The translations under genes and the position numbers were made by a program. The notes under the pieces were generated by a model. That model saw only the letters and a list, made by a program, of their open reading frames with translations, did no database searches and was not told the DNA's origin. A DNA stretch of 64,000 nucleotides from Bacteroidales bacterium. GTDB taxonomy: Bacteria; Bacteroidota; Bacteroidia; Bacteroidales; Muribaculaceae. This document shows positions 54,858-63,961 of the stretch, one piece after another; position 1 is the first letter of the stretch, and every line of letters starts with the position of its first letter. The stretch is taken from positions 22,643-86,642 of the forward strand of contig JAUNPQ010000002.1 of the NCBI GenBank assembly GCA_030536615.1, given 5' to 3'.

Positions 54858-55502
54858 TCATTTACGGCCAAAGTCAGCAGGTATCTCTCCCCAGTGTTCC
54901 GTGTCCCATTTCAACAATGGGTTGACGATAGGGCCGTTGGCTGCAAGCCAACGGTCGGCACGCGCCAGCAGATCACGTGCGCGGGCGTTTTCAGCACTCG
55001 GAACAAGACGGGAACGGTGATGACCGGCGCGGATCCACGCCAGAGCCGTGCGGCTGTCAGAATAGATCGGCGTGGTGGCGTCTCCGCGTTGTCTGAGCAT
55101 GGCTGCGGCATGGATTATGGCCAGATACTCACCGATATTGTTTGTGGCGGCGGCAATAGGCCCCACACGGAACAGTTCGCGGCCCGTGAGCACTTCCACA
55201 CCCCGGTATTCCGTAGGTCCCGGATTGCGTGAGCATGCGCCGTCAACAGCTATGGCATCGGTGCGTATCTCAGGGATCGCCGAATAATTGACTGCCTGCG
55301 CCCGCTGCGATGACATGGCCCGGAACAGGGCCATCTGCTCGCGGGGATCGCCACGGAAAGCCTCAGTGGCAGTCACAAGATCAGGAAATGACCGGTAGCG
55401 GGCGTCGGGATATCCCTCAACCTGTTCCTGACATTCTTCCCAGGAGCTGTATATGCCGGGAGCACGTCCCTCCCACACAACATAATATTTACCTACCGCC
55501 AT
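54858..55502 (-). CDS. rnhA: Ribonuclease HI with viroplasmin domain
   Basis: A 214-residue enzyme that cuts RNA in RNA-DNA hybrids. Residues 1-50 are a viroplasmin/RNase H N-terminal hybrid-binding domain (YYVVWEGRAPGIYSSWEECQ). The catalytic domain has the acidic residues in AVDGACSRN, NIGEYLAI and YSDSRTAL. It begins three bases after the stop of the alanine dehydrogenase-like gene, so it is the last gene of the mscL operon. Confidence 0.92.
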   Translation of the reverse strand: MAVGKYYVVWEGRAPGIYSSWEECQEQVEGYPDARYRSFPDLVTATEAFRGDPREQMALFRAMSSQRAQAVNYSAIPEIRTDAIAVDGACSRNPGPTEYRGVEVLTGRELFRVGPIAAATNNIGEYLAIIHAAAMLRQRGDATTPIYSDSRTALAWIRAGHHRSRLVPSAENARARDLLARADRWLAANGPIVNPLLKWDTEHWGEIPADFGRK

Positions 55503-55505
55503 TGC

Positions 55506-56687
55506 TTATGAGAATTGGAGAAGCATATTGATATCAATAGGACGCACGCCCAGAAACATCGCCATGCGTTGATTGACAACGCGGCCCATGAACGTGTAAA
55601 CCGCTTTCTGTAGCCCCGGATGCAGTTTCAGGGAGTTGCTGAGGGCGCCCCCGCAGAGCATGATGTCACTGAACATGCTGATGAGCGTGTCACTCAGCGC
55701 CATGGCAACCGTACGTGGAACTGCGCCGGCTGCATTTACATAGCAGACCCGCCGGCCCTCCTCCGCGCTGTCGCAGGCCCGTGCCGAAGCCAGATCAACA
55801 CACCGCATTGTCGGAAAAACCGGTTGAGGATTGTCACCAAGACAGAATGTCACAACTCCGCGTTTCATCCCGCTCACCACCTCGGGGGTGACGATATGTG
55901 GAATACCCAAGGGCGTGGCAACCACAACATCAGCCGTACGCAAGGCAGCGATGACCACACGCGGATGCATTGCCGACGCCACAATTGCCGGGCCAAGCTC
56001 ACGCACCGCACGGCGCAGACGATACACATCCGTATCAAACATCCGCACCATCGCGCCAAGTCCCACAGCTGAGCGCGCCGCTGCCAGACCGGCCAGACCG
56101 GCACCTATGACCGTCACCTCACAAGGCACCACTCCCGCCACTCCGCCAAGCAGTATTCCCTTGCCGTGTATGGCATCGGCCAGCAATGACGATGCTGTGG
56201 CCATGGCCGCACGCCCGTCAATCTCGTTGAGAATGTCGGCAAACGGGGTATGACCCTGTCCGTCAGTGATCAGGTCAAGAGCAACAGCGATGACATGACG
56301 TTCAAGCAACAGCCGCAAAGCATCTGCATTCTGGTTCTCCGGATGAAAAAGCGTCAGCAGCAGACTTCCGCGCCTCAGACGCCGGGCATCAGCCACCGAT
56401 ATCGGCGCCAGATGCAGAACAATGTCGCAACACAGCGTTTCCGCGCGGCCTACAACGTGTGCTCCGGCGCGCAGATATACGGCATCAGGATAATGGATTG
56501 TCTCGCCGGCTCCTGTTTCCATACGTACATCTATGCCACGGGAGACAAGCATTCCTACGCCTTCAGGCGTAAGCGGAAAACGCCGGTCAATGTTTCCTGT
56601 CGCGGCAGGGACGCCAAGTGTCAGACTGCGCTTGCCGGCTGCAACCTCAAGCAGTTTTTCGAGCGGTGTTGGGATCTGTGATGTCAC
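55506..56687 (-). CDS. ald: Alanine dehydrogenase / PNT-domain protein
   Basis: A 393-residue NAD-dependent dehydrogenase of the alanine dehydrogenase/transhydrogenase family. The N-terminal PNT domain has RRFPLTPEGVGML and METGAGET, and the Rossmann motif is VIGAGLAGLAAARSA. Several residues usual in true Ald (for example the catalytic His/Lys set) cannot be confirmed by eye, so another amino acid substrate is possible. The start is a GTG at 56687; no in-frame ATG lies nearby. Fourth-to-last in a tight minus-strand operon. Confidence 0.8.
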   Translation of the reverse strand: MTSQIPTPLEKLLEVAAGKRSLTLGVPAATGNIDRRFPLTPEGVGMLVSRGIDVRMETGAGETIHYPDAVYLRAGAHVVGRAETLCCDIVLHLAPISVADARRLRRGSLLLTLFHPENQNADALRLLLERHVIAVALDLITDGQGHTPFADILNEIDGRAAMATASSLLADAIHGKGILLGGVAGVVPCEVTVIGAGLAGLAAARSAVGLGAMVRMFDTDVYRLRRAVRELGPAIVASAMHPRVVIAALRTADVVVATPLGIPHIVTPEVVSGMKRGVVTFCLGDNPQPVFPTMRCVDLASARACDSAEEGRRVCYVNAAGAVPRTVAMALSDTLISMFSDIMLCGGALSNSLKLHPGLQKAVYTFMGRVVNQRMAMFLGVRPIDINMLLQFS

Positions 56688-56721
56688 TATGATTGGTATT
56701 AAGTCTATTCAGTTGATCATG

Positions 56722-57264
56722 CTATATCAAAAATGCTTTTATAAAAGCATCGGCGGTAGCCGCAATTTCGGCTTCGGTTTCCAGACGTGAGCTGTCAAAT
56801 GTTTCCGCTGCCTGACAATAGAACGGTCCGCGCCGCTGTTCCAGTTCACGCAATGCCTTGTCAAGACCGATGGCATCGCACCCTTCAAGCAGCGGTCGTT
56901 GGCCGGGCTGTGCCACGATTCGGGACACTATGCGCTCCCGGGAAGCCTGTAGCCATACGGTAGTTCCGGCATTGTTCATCAACGTCATGTTGTCACAATG
57001 GCAAGGCGTGCCTCCGCCACAGCCAACAATGATCGGTGAGCCTCCTTCCACTATGCTACGCAGCATCGCGCTCTCGCGCCTGCGGAAAGCGTCCTCGCCC
57101 TCCTGTCTGAAGATATCCGGAACAGACATTCCGGCTTCGGCTTCCACAGCCTCGTCAAGGTCAATGAATCTCACTCCCGTACGGGCGGACACGGCGCGTC
57201 CGAGCGTTGTTTTTCCAACGCCCGGAAAGCCGATAAGGAATATGGCATCTGATGCCGCGCTCAC
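56722..57264 (-). CDS. aroK: Shikimate kinase
   Basis: Phosphorylates shikimate in aromatic amino acid synthesis. The 180-residue P-loop kinase has Walker A GFPGVGKTT near residue 12, the shikimate-binding DLDEAVE, FRRRESAML, and GGGTPCH. It starts with GTG, and that codon overlaps the mscL stop in a GTGA, so translation is coupled to mscL. The alanine dehydrogenase-like gene follows after 34 bp. Confidence 0.93.
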   Translation of the reverse strand: MSAASDAIFLIGFPGVGKTTLGRAVSARTGVRFIDLDEAVEAEAGMSVPDIFRQEGEDAFRRRESAMLRSIVEGGSPIIVGCGGGTPCHCDNMTLMNNAGTTVWLQASRERIVSRIVAQPGQRPLLEGCDAIGLDKALRELEQRRGPFYCQAAETFDSSRLETEAEIAATADAFIKAFLI

Positions 57265-57692
57265 TTCTCCGTTCCGTTCTGCTTGGCCAGAAGGTCACGT
57301 ATCTCGGTAAGAAGTTCCTCCTGAGTCGGTCCTGCCGGTGCAGCAGGGGCTTCTTCCTCTTTACGCTTGAATTTGTAGATAACTTTTATAGCCAGGAATA
57401 TACAGAATGCAATGATCAGAAAGTCAACTATGGTCTGCACAAACGCACCCCAGGTGATAGCAACCTCCGGAGTGACTATCTCTGTTCCTTTGGTAACGCC
57501 TTCCTGTATAACAAACTTGAATTCTCTGAAATTGGCGCCTCCGGTAAGAACGCCCACTCCCGGCATTATTATGTCATTTACAAGTGATGTCACAATCTTG
57601 CCGAAAGCTCCGCCGATAATCACACCGACTGCCATGTCAATGACATTGCCTTTCATGGCAAAGTCTTTGAAATCTCTGAGGAATTTGCTCAT
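57261..57692 (-). CDS. mscL: Large-conductance mechanosensitive channel MscL
   Basis: A pore that opens under membrane tension to protect against osmotic downshock. The 143-residue protein has the N-terminal helix MSKFLRDFKDFAMKGN, the pore helix VIDMAVGVIIGGAFGKIV, the second membrane helix (FLIIAFCIFLAIKVIYKF) and the charged C-terminal helical bundle (EELLTEIRDLL). First gene of mscL-aroK-ald-rnhA. Confidence 0.97.
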   Translation of the reverse strand: MSKFLRDFKDFAMKGNVIDMAVGVIIGGAFGKIVTSLVNDIIMPGVGVLTGGANFREFKFVIQEGVTKGTEIVTPEVAITWGAFVQTIVDFLIIAFCIFLAIKVIYKFKRKEEEAPAAPAGPTQEELLTEIRDLLAKQNGTEK

Positions 57693-57931
57693 AACAGAAT
57701 ATGTTGAGTTATATAATTACTTTTTTATGTTAATACTATAGGTCAATATACACTATATATACTATGTGTCACACACCGTACACTGGAAACCGGATTCCGC
57801 ACTGTATAATCCACATATTGATTCACAAAGATAATAATTCATTTTGAACCATGCCTAATTATAACCGCAATGCGCCATAAAAAGTTCCATACCACCCGTC
57901 GCACGCGATAAAAAGTTACGACAGGATACAC

Positions 57932-57972
57932 AAAAAACATCGGCATGACCATGTGAGCCATGCCGATGTTTT
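57932..57972 (-). terminator. Rho-independent terminator after the PpiD-like gene
   Basis: A perfect 14-bp stem (57934-57947 with 57959-57972) and an 11-nt loop. Read on the minus strand it is followed by an unbroken T-run. It lies 18 bp after the foldase gene stop. The rest of 57693-57930 is AT-rich and holds no recognised feature. Confidence 0.85.
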
Positions 57973-57990
57973 CAGTCAACGGTAAGGGGA

Positions 57991-60159
57991 TTATTCCTCG
58001 TCGCCGGTGAACTCAAGAATATTATTCTCTATCGTACCTTTTCCAACCAGCAGTCGGAGCGGGTTGCCCATCACTGACTGACCTACTATCTGGTTGAAGT
58101 TAACGGCGTCCTCTTTGAAATTGTAGGGACGACCGGATGTCTTGACATCATTCACGCTGATCACGTACACGGCGTTATTGCCCTTGAACGGACCGGTAAT
58201 AGCACCTTTCTTGGCTGATGCAACCTGACCCTGAAGGGTGAATTCATTGAATCCGATTGCAGGGATACTGTTGTCACCGAACACAGACTCTGCATTGGCA
58301 ACAGCCTCACCCATAGCAGAAGCATAGCCGTTGAGGTCTTTTGCCTTGCCGGCATATTGTTTGATGAGTTTCTCGGCTTTCTTGTCGGCAAGGATCACCG
58401 GTTTGAGCTGCTCACGTACAAATGCTGAGGTAACGGGCAGGTAATCGCCATCAAACACATCCTCAACAGCCACAGCCATGAGGAAATTGTTGTTGGAGTG
58501 GTTGAATACGGGACTTACAGCACCTTTGTCAGCTTTCATGGCCCATTTTACGGTGCTACGTGTTCCGGGAGCGCCACCGAGGCTCGGAGTGGAAGGGGTG
58601 ACAACAGCGTCGAGCACTGTGTAGCCGTTCTTCTTGGCATTCTTGGCAAATGACTCGGCTGTGCTGTGATTTGCAACAAAGGCGTGCAGTTTGCTGTTGA
58701 GATCGCCCAGTGTCTTTTCTGAGGGAACCACAACATATTCCATTTGTGCGACGTCATATATATTCTCAGGCAGTGAGCGCTCTTTGATGAGATATGCACT
58801 CTTGTAAACCTGCTTCTCTATGCCTTTTTCTGTCTGCTGGCTCACAGTGTCTGTCAGGAAGAACACTGTTCCCACCGCATTGGCCTCAAGCGCTGCGCTG
58901 ATTTCAGCAGGAAGTGTCTGAACGGGAGAAGCCAGTGAGATCTCTATGTCTTTCTGTCCGCCGAGGGGTGCGGCAATGCTGTCGAATGTGGCGGCTGTGA
59001 GACTGTTGAGCAGGCTATCGGCAGATGCGGGCACGGAAACTGCTGAGAATTTCACATTGTCAATGCCTGTGCTCACACCGGTTATCTTGGCCATGGAGTG
59101 CACACCTGGGCGTGAGGGGAGATCTTTCACCGTGCCGACGGCAAGACCGGCTGAGGTGCTGTCTGTGCCTGCAAGCACACGGAGGTTGTTGTCATCCATT
59201 ATTTTTCCGCGGGTATATTTACCTGTTGTGCTCTTGAACCCTTTGTGATTCTTAAGCGCTGCGGATATGCCTTCGTTGGCAAGGAGATCTGTGCGCAGAC
59301 CGGCAGCTTCGGCAGCTCCGGCCTCATAATCGGCTGCAGAAGGCTCGATGCTTACCACAACGTATTTAACCACGCGTGTTTCCTCGTCAATCTTATATGC
59401 GCCTTTGTGCTCGTCATACACTTTCTGATAGTCCTCGTCGGTGATCTTGATGTCCTTGTCAGGAATTGTAGTGAAATCCTTGCGGACATAAGCAAATGTC
59501 GAGGTGGTGTTGCGATCGTCATAGAGAGCTTTGGCGTCGACTTTGTTGGCAGTGAAAAGACCGGAGAGCAATGACACATAAGCCTGCTGACACAGTTGTT
59601 TGTCGGCATCGCCTTCCATCTTGTTCCATACGCCGGTCAGCATTTTGCCGTCTTCAGCAGTCAGTTTGTACTTGGCCGGTGATTTCATGGCATCCGCATA
59701 GGCACGCGTATCAACAATACCTGTCTGGTAGAGCGCCTGAGCACCCTGCTGGCCGAACTGGCTCATGAGCATCTGGAATGTCGATGAGGCATATGCCGGA
59801 TCAAAAAAGAGTCGGGATATCTGTGAGTCTGTCACCTTTATGCCCAGTTCATCATATTCCTGATCAAGGAGTTTTTCAAGGAGCAGCTCATTAATGACCT
59901 GAGCGTCAAGCATTGACTGGTCGAGTTGCTGCTGGGCATAGCGAGGATCATTCTTCATCTGGTCAGAGAGCTCGCTGGCGCGCTGCTGGAATGCCCTGTA
60001 GTCAACCTTTGCGCCATTGGCTTTGGCTACGGTGTCACCGGGGCCGGTAAAGGAGCGTCCTGATGTCAGGAAGTCGCCCAAAATAAAGGCAAGGAGTGCA
60101 CCTATGATCACGATGAACAGGAGCACCGATCTTTTTCTGATTTTTTCTAACGTTGCCAT
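57991..60159 (-). CDS. Peptidyl-prolyl isomerase / periplasmic foldase (PpiD/SurA-type)
   Basis: A 722-residue protein anchored by one N-terminal membrane helix (SVLLFIVIIGALLAFILG) with a large periplasmic part. A SurA_N-type chaperone region (about 40-210) has DAQVINELLLEKLLDQEY. Parvulin-like segments follow (YDVAQMEYVVVP, about 460-580). The order matches PpiD of Gram-negatives, which helps newly exported proteins fold. Some catalytic parvulin residues may be missing, as in many PpiD proteins, so chaperone activity may dominate. It has a clear promoter and terminator and stands alone. Confidence 0.9.
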   Translation of the reverse strand: MATLEKIRKRSVLLFIVIIGALLAFILGDFLTSGRSFTGPGDTVAKANGAKVDYRAFQQRASELSDQMKNDPRYAQQQLDQSMLDAQVINELLLEKLLDQEYDELGIKVTDSQISRLFFDPAYASSTFQMLMSQFGQQGAQALYQTGIVDTRAYADAMKSPAKYKLTAEDGKMLTGVWNKMEGDADKQLCQQAYVSLLSGLFTANKVDAKALYDDRNTTSTFAYVRKDFTTIPDKDIKITDEDYQKVYDEHKGAYKIDEETRVVKYVVVSIEPSAADYEAGAAEAAGLRTDLLANEGISAALKNHKGFKSTTGKYTRGKIMDDNNLRVLAGTDSTSAGLAVGTVKDLPSRPGVHSMAKITGVSTGIDNVKFSAVSVPASADSLLNSLTAATFDSIAAPLGGQKDIEISLASPVQTLPAEISAALEANAVGTVFFLTDTVSQQTEKGIEKQVYKSAYLIKERSLPENIYDVAQMEYVVVPSEKTLGDLNSKLHAFVANHSTAESFAKNAKKNGYTVLDAVVTPSTPSLGGAPGTRSTVKWAMKADKGAVSPVFNHSNNNFLMAVAVEDVFDGDYLPVTSAFVREQLKPVILADKKAEKLIKQYAGKAKDLNGYASAMGEAVANAESVFGDNSIPAIGFNEFTLQGQVASAKKGAITGPFKGNNAVYVISVNDVKTSGRPYNFKEDAVNFNQIVGQSVMGNPLRLLVGKGTIENNILEFTGDEE

Positions 60160-60254
60160 TGATATAGTTAAAAGTTAAGTTTAAATTTCTAATTTATAGC
60201 ATTTTGTGACAGACAATGCAGCGCTTGTCCATATGGGCGAGCGCAATAATCGCA

Positions 60255-60286
60255 CAAAGATAAGAAAACTTGTGCAAAAATCCAAA
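60255..60286 (-). promoter_or_regulatory. Promoter of the PpiD-like gene
   Basis: On the minus strand TTTG (60286-60283) and TATCTTTG (60262-60255), spacer 20. The leader to 60159 is about 90 nt. Confidence 0.7.
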
Positions 60287-60422
60287 CATCCGCATCGTTG
60301 CCGCCCTGTTTCCTGCTGTCCGTCGGCGAACCGGCGTTTTGTGCTGACGAATGTGCCTGTTCAATTTTTTGCCATATTTGACTTCGTTTTATATATTTAT
60401 GCTTGGCAATGTTCAAATTGAT

Positions 60423-60453
60423 TTTGCATTGACCTTACTTATTCGTAAATTTG
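60423..60453 (+). promoter_or_regulatory. Promoter of the cytidylate-kinase-like gene
   Basis: TTTG at 60423-60426 and TAAATTTG at 60446-60453, spacer 19. The leader to the ATG is about 20 nt. With the promoter at 60255-60286 it accounts for the 319-bp gap 60160-60478, in which nothing else was recognised. Confidence 0.7.
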
Positions 60454-60478
60454 CCATTAATAATTCAGACAATAGACC

Positions 60479-61126
60479 ATGGATATTTTACCTGAGAAAT
60501 ATGTCATCACAGTGGGACGGCAGATGGGCAGCGGCGGACGCCTTGTGGGCCGCAAGCTCGCAGAGCGCCTCGGCATAGCATATTACGACAAGGAACTGCT
60601 TCTGCAGGCAGCCCGACAGGCCGGCCTCTCTCCCGATTTTTTTGAACGCAACGATGAGCGGCGCCCACATTTTCTGAGCGGTCTGTTCTCTTTCAACATG
60701 GGTATGGGGCCAATCTCGGTGTACGACGGCAGTTCATCAATAAGCGATGACGCTCTCTACCGCGCACAGTGTGATTTCATGCACAGCATCGCGGCAGCCG
60801 GACCATGTGTGATAGTTGGCCGCACTGCTGATTATGTGCTCCGCGATATGGACAATATAATCAACATATTTGTACATGCGTCAAAAGATGACTGCATACG
60901 CCGTGTGATGGAGCGCGACCCTGCCAAAACGGCTGAACAGGCACGTGCATTTGTGGAAAAAACAAATAAACTTCGCGCCGGATACTACAATTTCTATACA
61001 GACAAACGCTGGGGCGATGCAACAAGCTATGACATCACCTTCAACTCGTCGGCAATAGCCCTTGATGACATTGTGGAATTAGTCATCGCTTTCATGCAAG
61101 CACGCTTCAAGACAACAAACTCATAA
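60479..61126 (+). CDS. Cytidylate kinase-like protein
   Basis: A 215-residue P-loop kinase of the cytidylate kinase-like family (cmk2/AAA_26 group). A P-loop-like GRQMGSGGRLVGRKLAE is near residue 13, then YYDKELLLQAARQAG and a lid-like region ERDPAKTAEQARAF. It is not a canonical Cmk (different length and no CMP-binding insertion seen), so its substrate is unknown. First gene of a run 60479-63845 on the plus strand, 10 bp before the esterase gene. Confidence 0.85.
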   Translation: MDILPEKYVITVGRQMGSGGRLVGRKLAERLGIAYYDKELLLQAARQAGLSPDFFERNDERRPHFLSGLFSFNMGMGPISVYDGSSSISDDALYRAQCDFMHSIAAAGPCVIVGRTADYVLRDMDNIINIFVHASKDDCIRRVMERDPAKTAEQARAFVEKTNKLRAGYYNFYTDKRWGDATSYDITFNSSAIALDDIVELVIAFMQARFKTTNS

Positions 61127-61136
61127 ACATATACCA

Positions 61137-61955
61137 ATGAAAATCAAACGTTTCATCCTTTCAACAGCGGCTGTGGCAATCGGTCTGTTTGCCTCCGCTT
61201 TCAGCACCGACACCGTTGTCGTGGCCACTGAATATCTCGCCACCCCCATGAAAGTGACAGTCATAACTCCGGAAGCGGCCAAAAGCACACAGGACAAATT
61301 CCCGACCGTCTATCTGCTCAACGGCTATGGCGGCGACTACACATCATGGACAACCATACAGCCGCGTCTCGGTGAGCTTGCCGATACATATGGTATGGTC
61401 ATGGTCATGCCCGACGGACGCGATTCATGGTACATCAACTCAACAACTGACCCCAAGATGCAGATGGAAAGCTTTTTCACTGAAGATCTTGTCCCCTTTA
61501 TAGACTCGCATTTCCCCACAGCCGCTGACCCGGCCAAACGTGCTATAACAGGTCTGAGCATGGGTGGCCACGGCGGCATGTATCTTGCAACACGGCATCC
61601 GGATATCTGGGGCAACATGGGGTCCACCTCCGGAGGCATCAACATCCTGCCTTTTCCCAAAAAGTGGAAACTTGAAAAAGCTCTGGGAGCTTATGCCGAC
61701 AATCCCAAAATCTGGGAGGAGAATACGGTCATAAACATGGTACCCCGCATAAAGGAAAACGGTCAGAACATAATATTTGACTGCGGCAGCGAGGACTTCT
61801 TTGCTGAGATAAACAATGATCTCCACAAAAAACTTCTGGAGGCCAAAGTCCCGCACGACTATATCTCGCGTCCCGGCACCCACAATATGAAATACTGGGC
61901 TAACTCCATTCTCTACCAGCTTCTGTATTTCCACAACAAATTCCAGGGAAAGTAA
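61137..61955 (+). CDS. Exported alpha/beta-hydrolase esterase
   Basis: A 272-residue protein with a signal peptide (IGLFASAFS) and the esterase D / feruloyl-esterase-like fold. The nucleophile Ser is in GLSMGGHGG, the oxyanion segment is LLNGYGGDYTSW, and the His is in RPGTHNMKYW. Bacteroidetes relatives include carbohydrate esterases of CE1 type and tributyrin esterases, so it may deacylate polysaccharides; the substrate is not determined. It stands 10 bp after the kinase gene and 29 bp before recF. Confidence 0.85.
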   Translation: MKIKRFILSTAAVAIGLFASAFSTDTVVVATEYLATPMKVTVITPEAAKSTQDKFPTVYLLNGYGGDYTSWTTIQPRLGELADTYGMVMVMPDGRDSWYINSTTDPKMQMESFFTEDLVPFIDSHFPTAADPAKRAITGLSMGGHGGMYLATRHPDIWGNMGSTSGGINILPFPKKWKLEKALGAYADNPKIWEENTVINMVPRIKENGQNIIFDCGSEDFFAEINNDLHKKLLEAKVPHDYISRPGTHNMKYWANSILYQLLYFHNKFQGK

Positions 61956-61984
61956 ATTCCAAGAAAAAGGCAAAGAGACGCCCC

Positions 61985-63100
61985 ATGCAGCTGAAAACGC
62001 TCAGTATCACCAACTTCAAGAATATTGAAAATGCACGGTTTGTGTTTTCAGACAAACTCAACTGCCTGTTGGGAAACAACGGTATGGGCAAAAGCAATCT
62101 TCTTGACGCAATCTATTATCTGAGTTTCTGCAAAAGCTTTACGGGAGCGCCTGACCAGCTCATCACACGGCGGGGAGAGACATTCATGCACGCCCAGGCA
62201 CGCTATTTGCGTCGCGGGGCAGATGAAGAGCTGAATGTTAGTCTGGGGGGCGGACGGCGCAAGTCATTCAAACGGTCAGGCAAAGAATATCAGCGTCTCA
62301 GCGCCCACATAGGGCTGTTTCCGGCTGTGTTGGTCTCGCCGGCGGACATGGAGCTTGTGAACGGCGCGGGCGAGGAACGGCGGAAGTTTCTGGACATGAT
62401 CATCTCACAGGGTGACTCACGATATCTGGACAGTCTGATACGCTACAACCACAATCTGCAGCAACGCAACCGGCTACTGCGTGACCAGTGTATCGACAAC
62501 ACGCTATTCCTGGCCGTAGAGACAGCCATGGATGCATCGGCCAGGTACATCACACTGAAACGCCGCCAGACCATTGACCGCCTCAGCGGCATTCACCGAC
62601 GCTACTATGCCGCTATAGCCGGCAAAGACGCCGAAGATACCGGTCTGGAGTACGTAAGCGCCCTTGAAGGAGAACAAGACACATCCATGCTTGACCTTCT
62701 GGAACGCAACCGCCAGCGTGACAGCATTATGCGCTTCACAACAGCCGGCCCTCACCGCGATGACATCAGCCTCACCCTTTCATCCATGCCCGTAAGACGC
62801 ACAGCCTCGCAGGGACAGCAGAAAACGTTCACCATAGCGCTCAGACTTGCCCAGTATGAGTTCCTGTGTGAATGGACGGGGCTCAAACCACTGCTCCTTC
62901 TTGATGACATATTTGACAAACTTGATGCCTCACGCGTGGAAGCCATCATCAGCGTAGTGGCACAGGACACATTTGGACAGATATTCATCACTGACACCAA
63001 CCGCAAGCACCTTGACGAAATACTTGGACATATTCCGGCGGAACACGCCCTGTGGACAGTGCGCGATGGCGTTTTCACGCCCAGTGAGACAAACTCATGA
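61985..63100 (+). CDS. recF: DNA replication and repair protein RecF
   Basis: A 371-residue SMC-like ATPase that loads RecA at gapped DNA with RecO and RecR. Walker A is GNNGMGKSN at residues 30-38, the signature motif is ASQGQQKTF, and Walker B is LLLLDDIFDKLD. Its stop overlaps the ATG of the DUF721 gene (ATGA), an order seen in many Bacteroidetes. Confidence 0.96.
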   Translation: MQLKTLSITNFKNIENARFVFSDKLNCLLGNNGMGKSNLLDAIYYLSFCKSFTGAPDQLITRRGETFMHAQARYLRRGADEELNVSLGGGRRKSFKRSGKEYQRLSAHIGLFPAVLVSPADMELVNGAGEERRKFLDMIISQGDSRYLDSLIRYNHNLQQRNRLLRDQCIDNTLFLAVETAMDASARYITLKRRQTIDRLSGIHRRYYAAIAGKDAEDTGLEYVSALEGEQDTSMLDLLERNRQRDSIMRFTTAGPHRDDISLTLSSMPVRRTASQGQQKTFTIALRLAQYEFLCEWTGLKPLLLLDDIFDKLDASRVEAIISVVAQDTFGQIFITDTNRKHLDEILGHIPAEHALWTVRDGVFTPSETNS

Positions 63101-63387
63101 AACGGACAGAAGCAATACGCGTTGACGCTATCATACGCATGGCCATGGAGAGCACCGGCACGATGGACACCTACCGCCGGCAACAGGTGTGCTTTGCGTG
63201 GCCGGAGATTGTCGGACCGGCGATAAACCGATGCACCACACGCCGCTGGATTGACCGTGATGTCATGCACGTTTGCATAACATCCGCCTCCCTTAAAAAC
63301 GAACTGGGATATATCTCTGATCAGCTTATAAAACGCCTAAACAACGCTGTGGGAGCCGATGTGATAAGAAAAATAGTATTCCACTAA
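63097..63387 (+). CDS. DUF721 protein (DciA-like)
   Basis: A 96-residue protein of the DUF721 family. Members that share the fold of DciA load or help the replicative helicase DnaB. The C-terminal KH-like segment (TRRWIDRDVMHVCITSASLKNELGY) carries the conserved hydrophobic core. It starts inside the recF stop (ATGA), so the two are made together. The loader role is inferred from family; this short form may differ in detail. Confidence 0.85.
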   Translation: MKRTEAIRVDAIIRMAMESTGTMDTYRRQQVCFAWPEIVGPAINRCTTRRWIDRDVMHVCITSASLKNELGYISDQLIKRLNNAVGADVIRKIVFH

Positions 63388-63410
63388 TATAATAATACAC
63401 ACCCCCCTCT

Positions 63411-63845
63411 ATGGACATTCCAAAGGCGCCATGCACACTCACCCATTGTCTGGACATACAGCAACGTTTCGGTGACTATGATGCATTTCAGCACGTCAAC
63501 AACAACGCCTACATGCAATACTTTGATCTGGGGAAAACGGCTTATCTATCATCGCTTCTGGAGCATAGCTTTTCTCCAAATGAAATTTCGGCGGTGATAG
63601 TGAACATCAACTGTAATTTCTATGCGCCCACCCCAATAGGCGAATCCCTGTGCGTGAAGACAGGATGCAGCCACGTCGGAGATAAATCTTTCACGCTCTA
63701 TCAACAGATTGTAGGCAAAGATACAGGCGTCATAAAAAGCACGGCACAAACTGTTCTTGCAGGGTTCAATATTGCCACACAAACAGGCGCGGAACTGGAC
63801 ATACACCTCCGCGAAGTCCTGCTCGCAGCCATGCAAAAGTCATAG
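63411..63845 (+). CDS. Acyl-CoA thioesterase, hotdog fold (4HBT family)
   Basis: A 144-residue hotdog-fold thioesterase. The motif GDYDAFQHVNNNAYMQYFD is the family's active-site segment, where the first Asp is catalytic in 4-hydroxybenzoyl-CoA thioesterases. It would hydrolyse acyl-CoA or acyl-ACP; the substrate is unknown. It begins 23 bp after the DUF721 gene and is the last gene of the run. Confidence 0.9.
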   Translation: MDIPKAPCTLTHCLDIQQRFGDYDAFQHVNNNAYMQYFDLGKTAYLSSLLEHSFSPNEISAVIVNINCNFYAPTPIGESLCVKTGCSHVGDKSFTLYQQIVGKDTGVIKSTAQTVLAGFNIATQTGAELDIHLREVLLAAMQKS

Positions 63846-63910
63846 ATGATATGACAAAGGACTAATCGGAGTGGTAAGGCTAATCGGTCCTATTGTCTGT
63901 TTGCAAAAAA

Positions 63911-63960
63911 AAAAGAGAGAGGGCGTGGACTTCGTCGTGAAGTCCGCGCTCTCTCTTTTG
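63911..63960. terminator. Long hairpin between the thioesterase gene and the 5S rRNA
   Basis: AAAAGAGAG...GGACTTC pairs with GAAGTCC...CTCTCTTTT with a few mismatches, giving a stem of about 20 bp. It serves as terminator for the minus-strand rRNA operon (an A-run here reads as T-run) and for the plus-strand thioesterase unit. Confidence 0.7.
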
Positions 63961-63961
63961 A

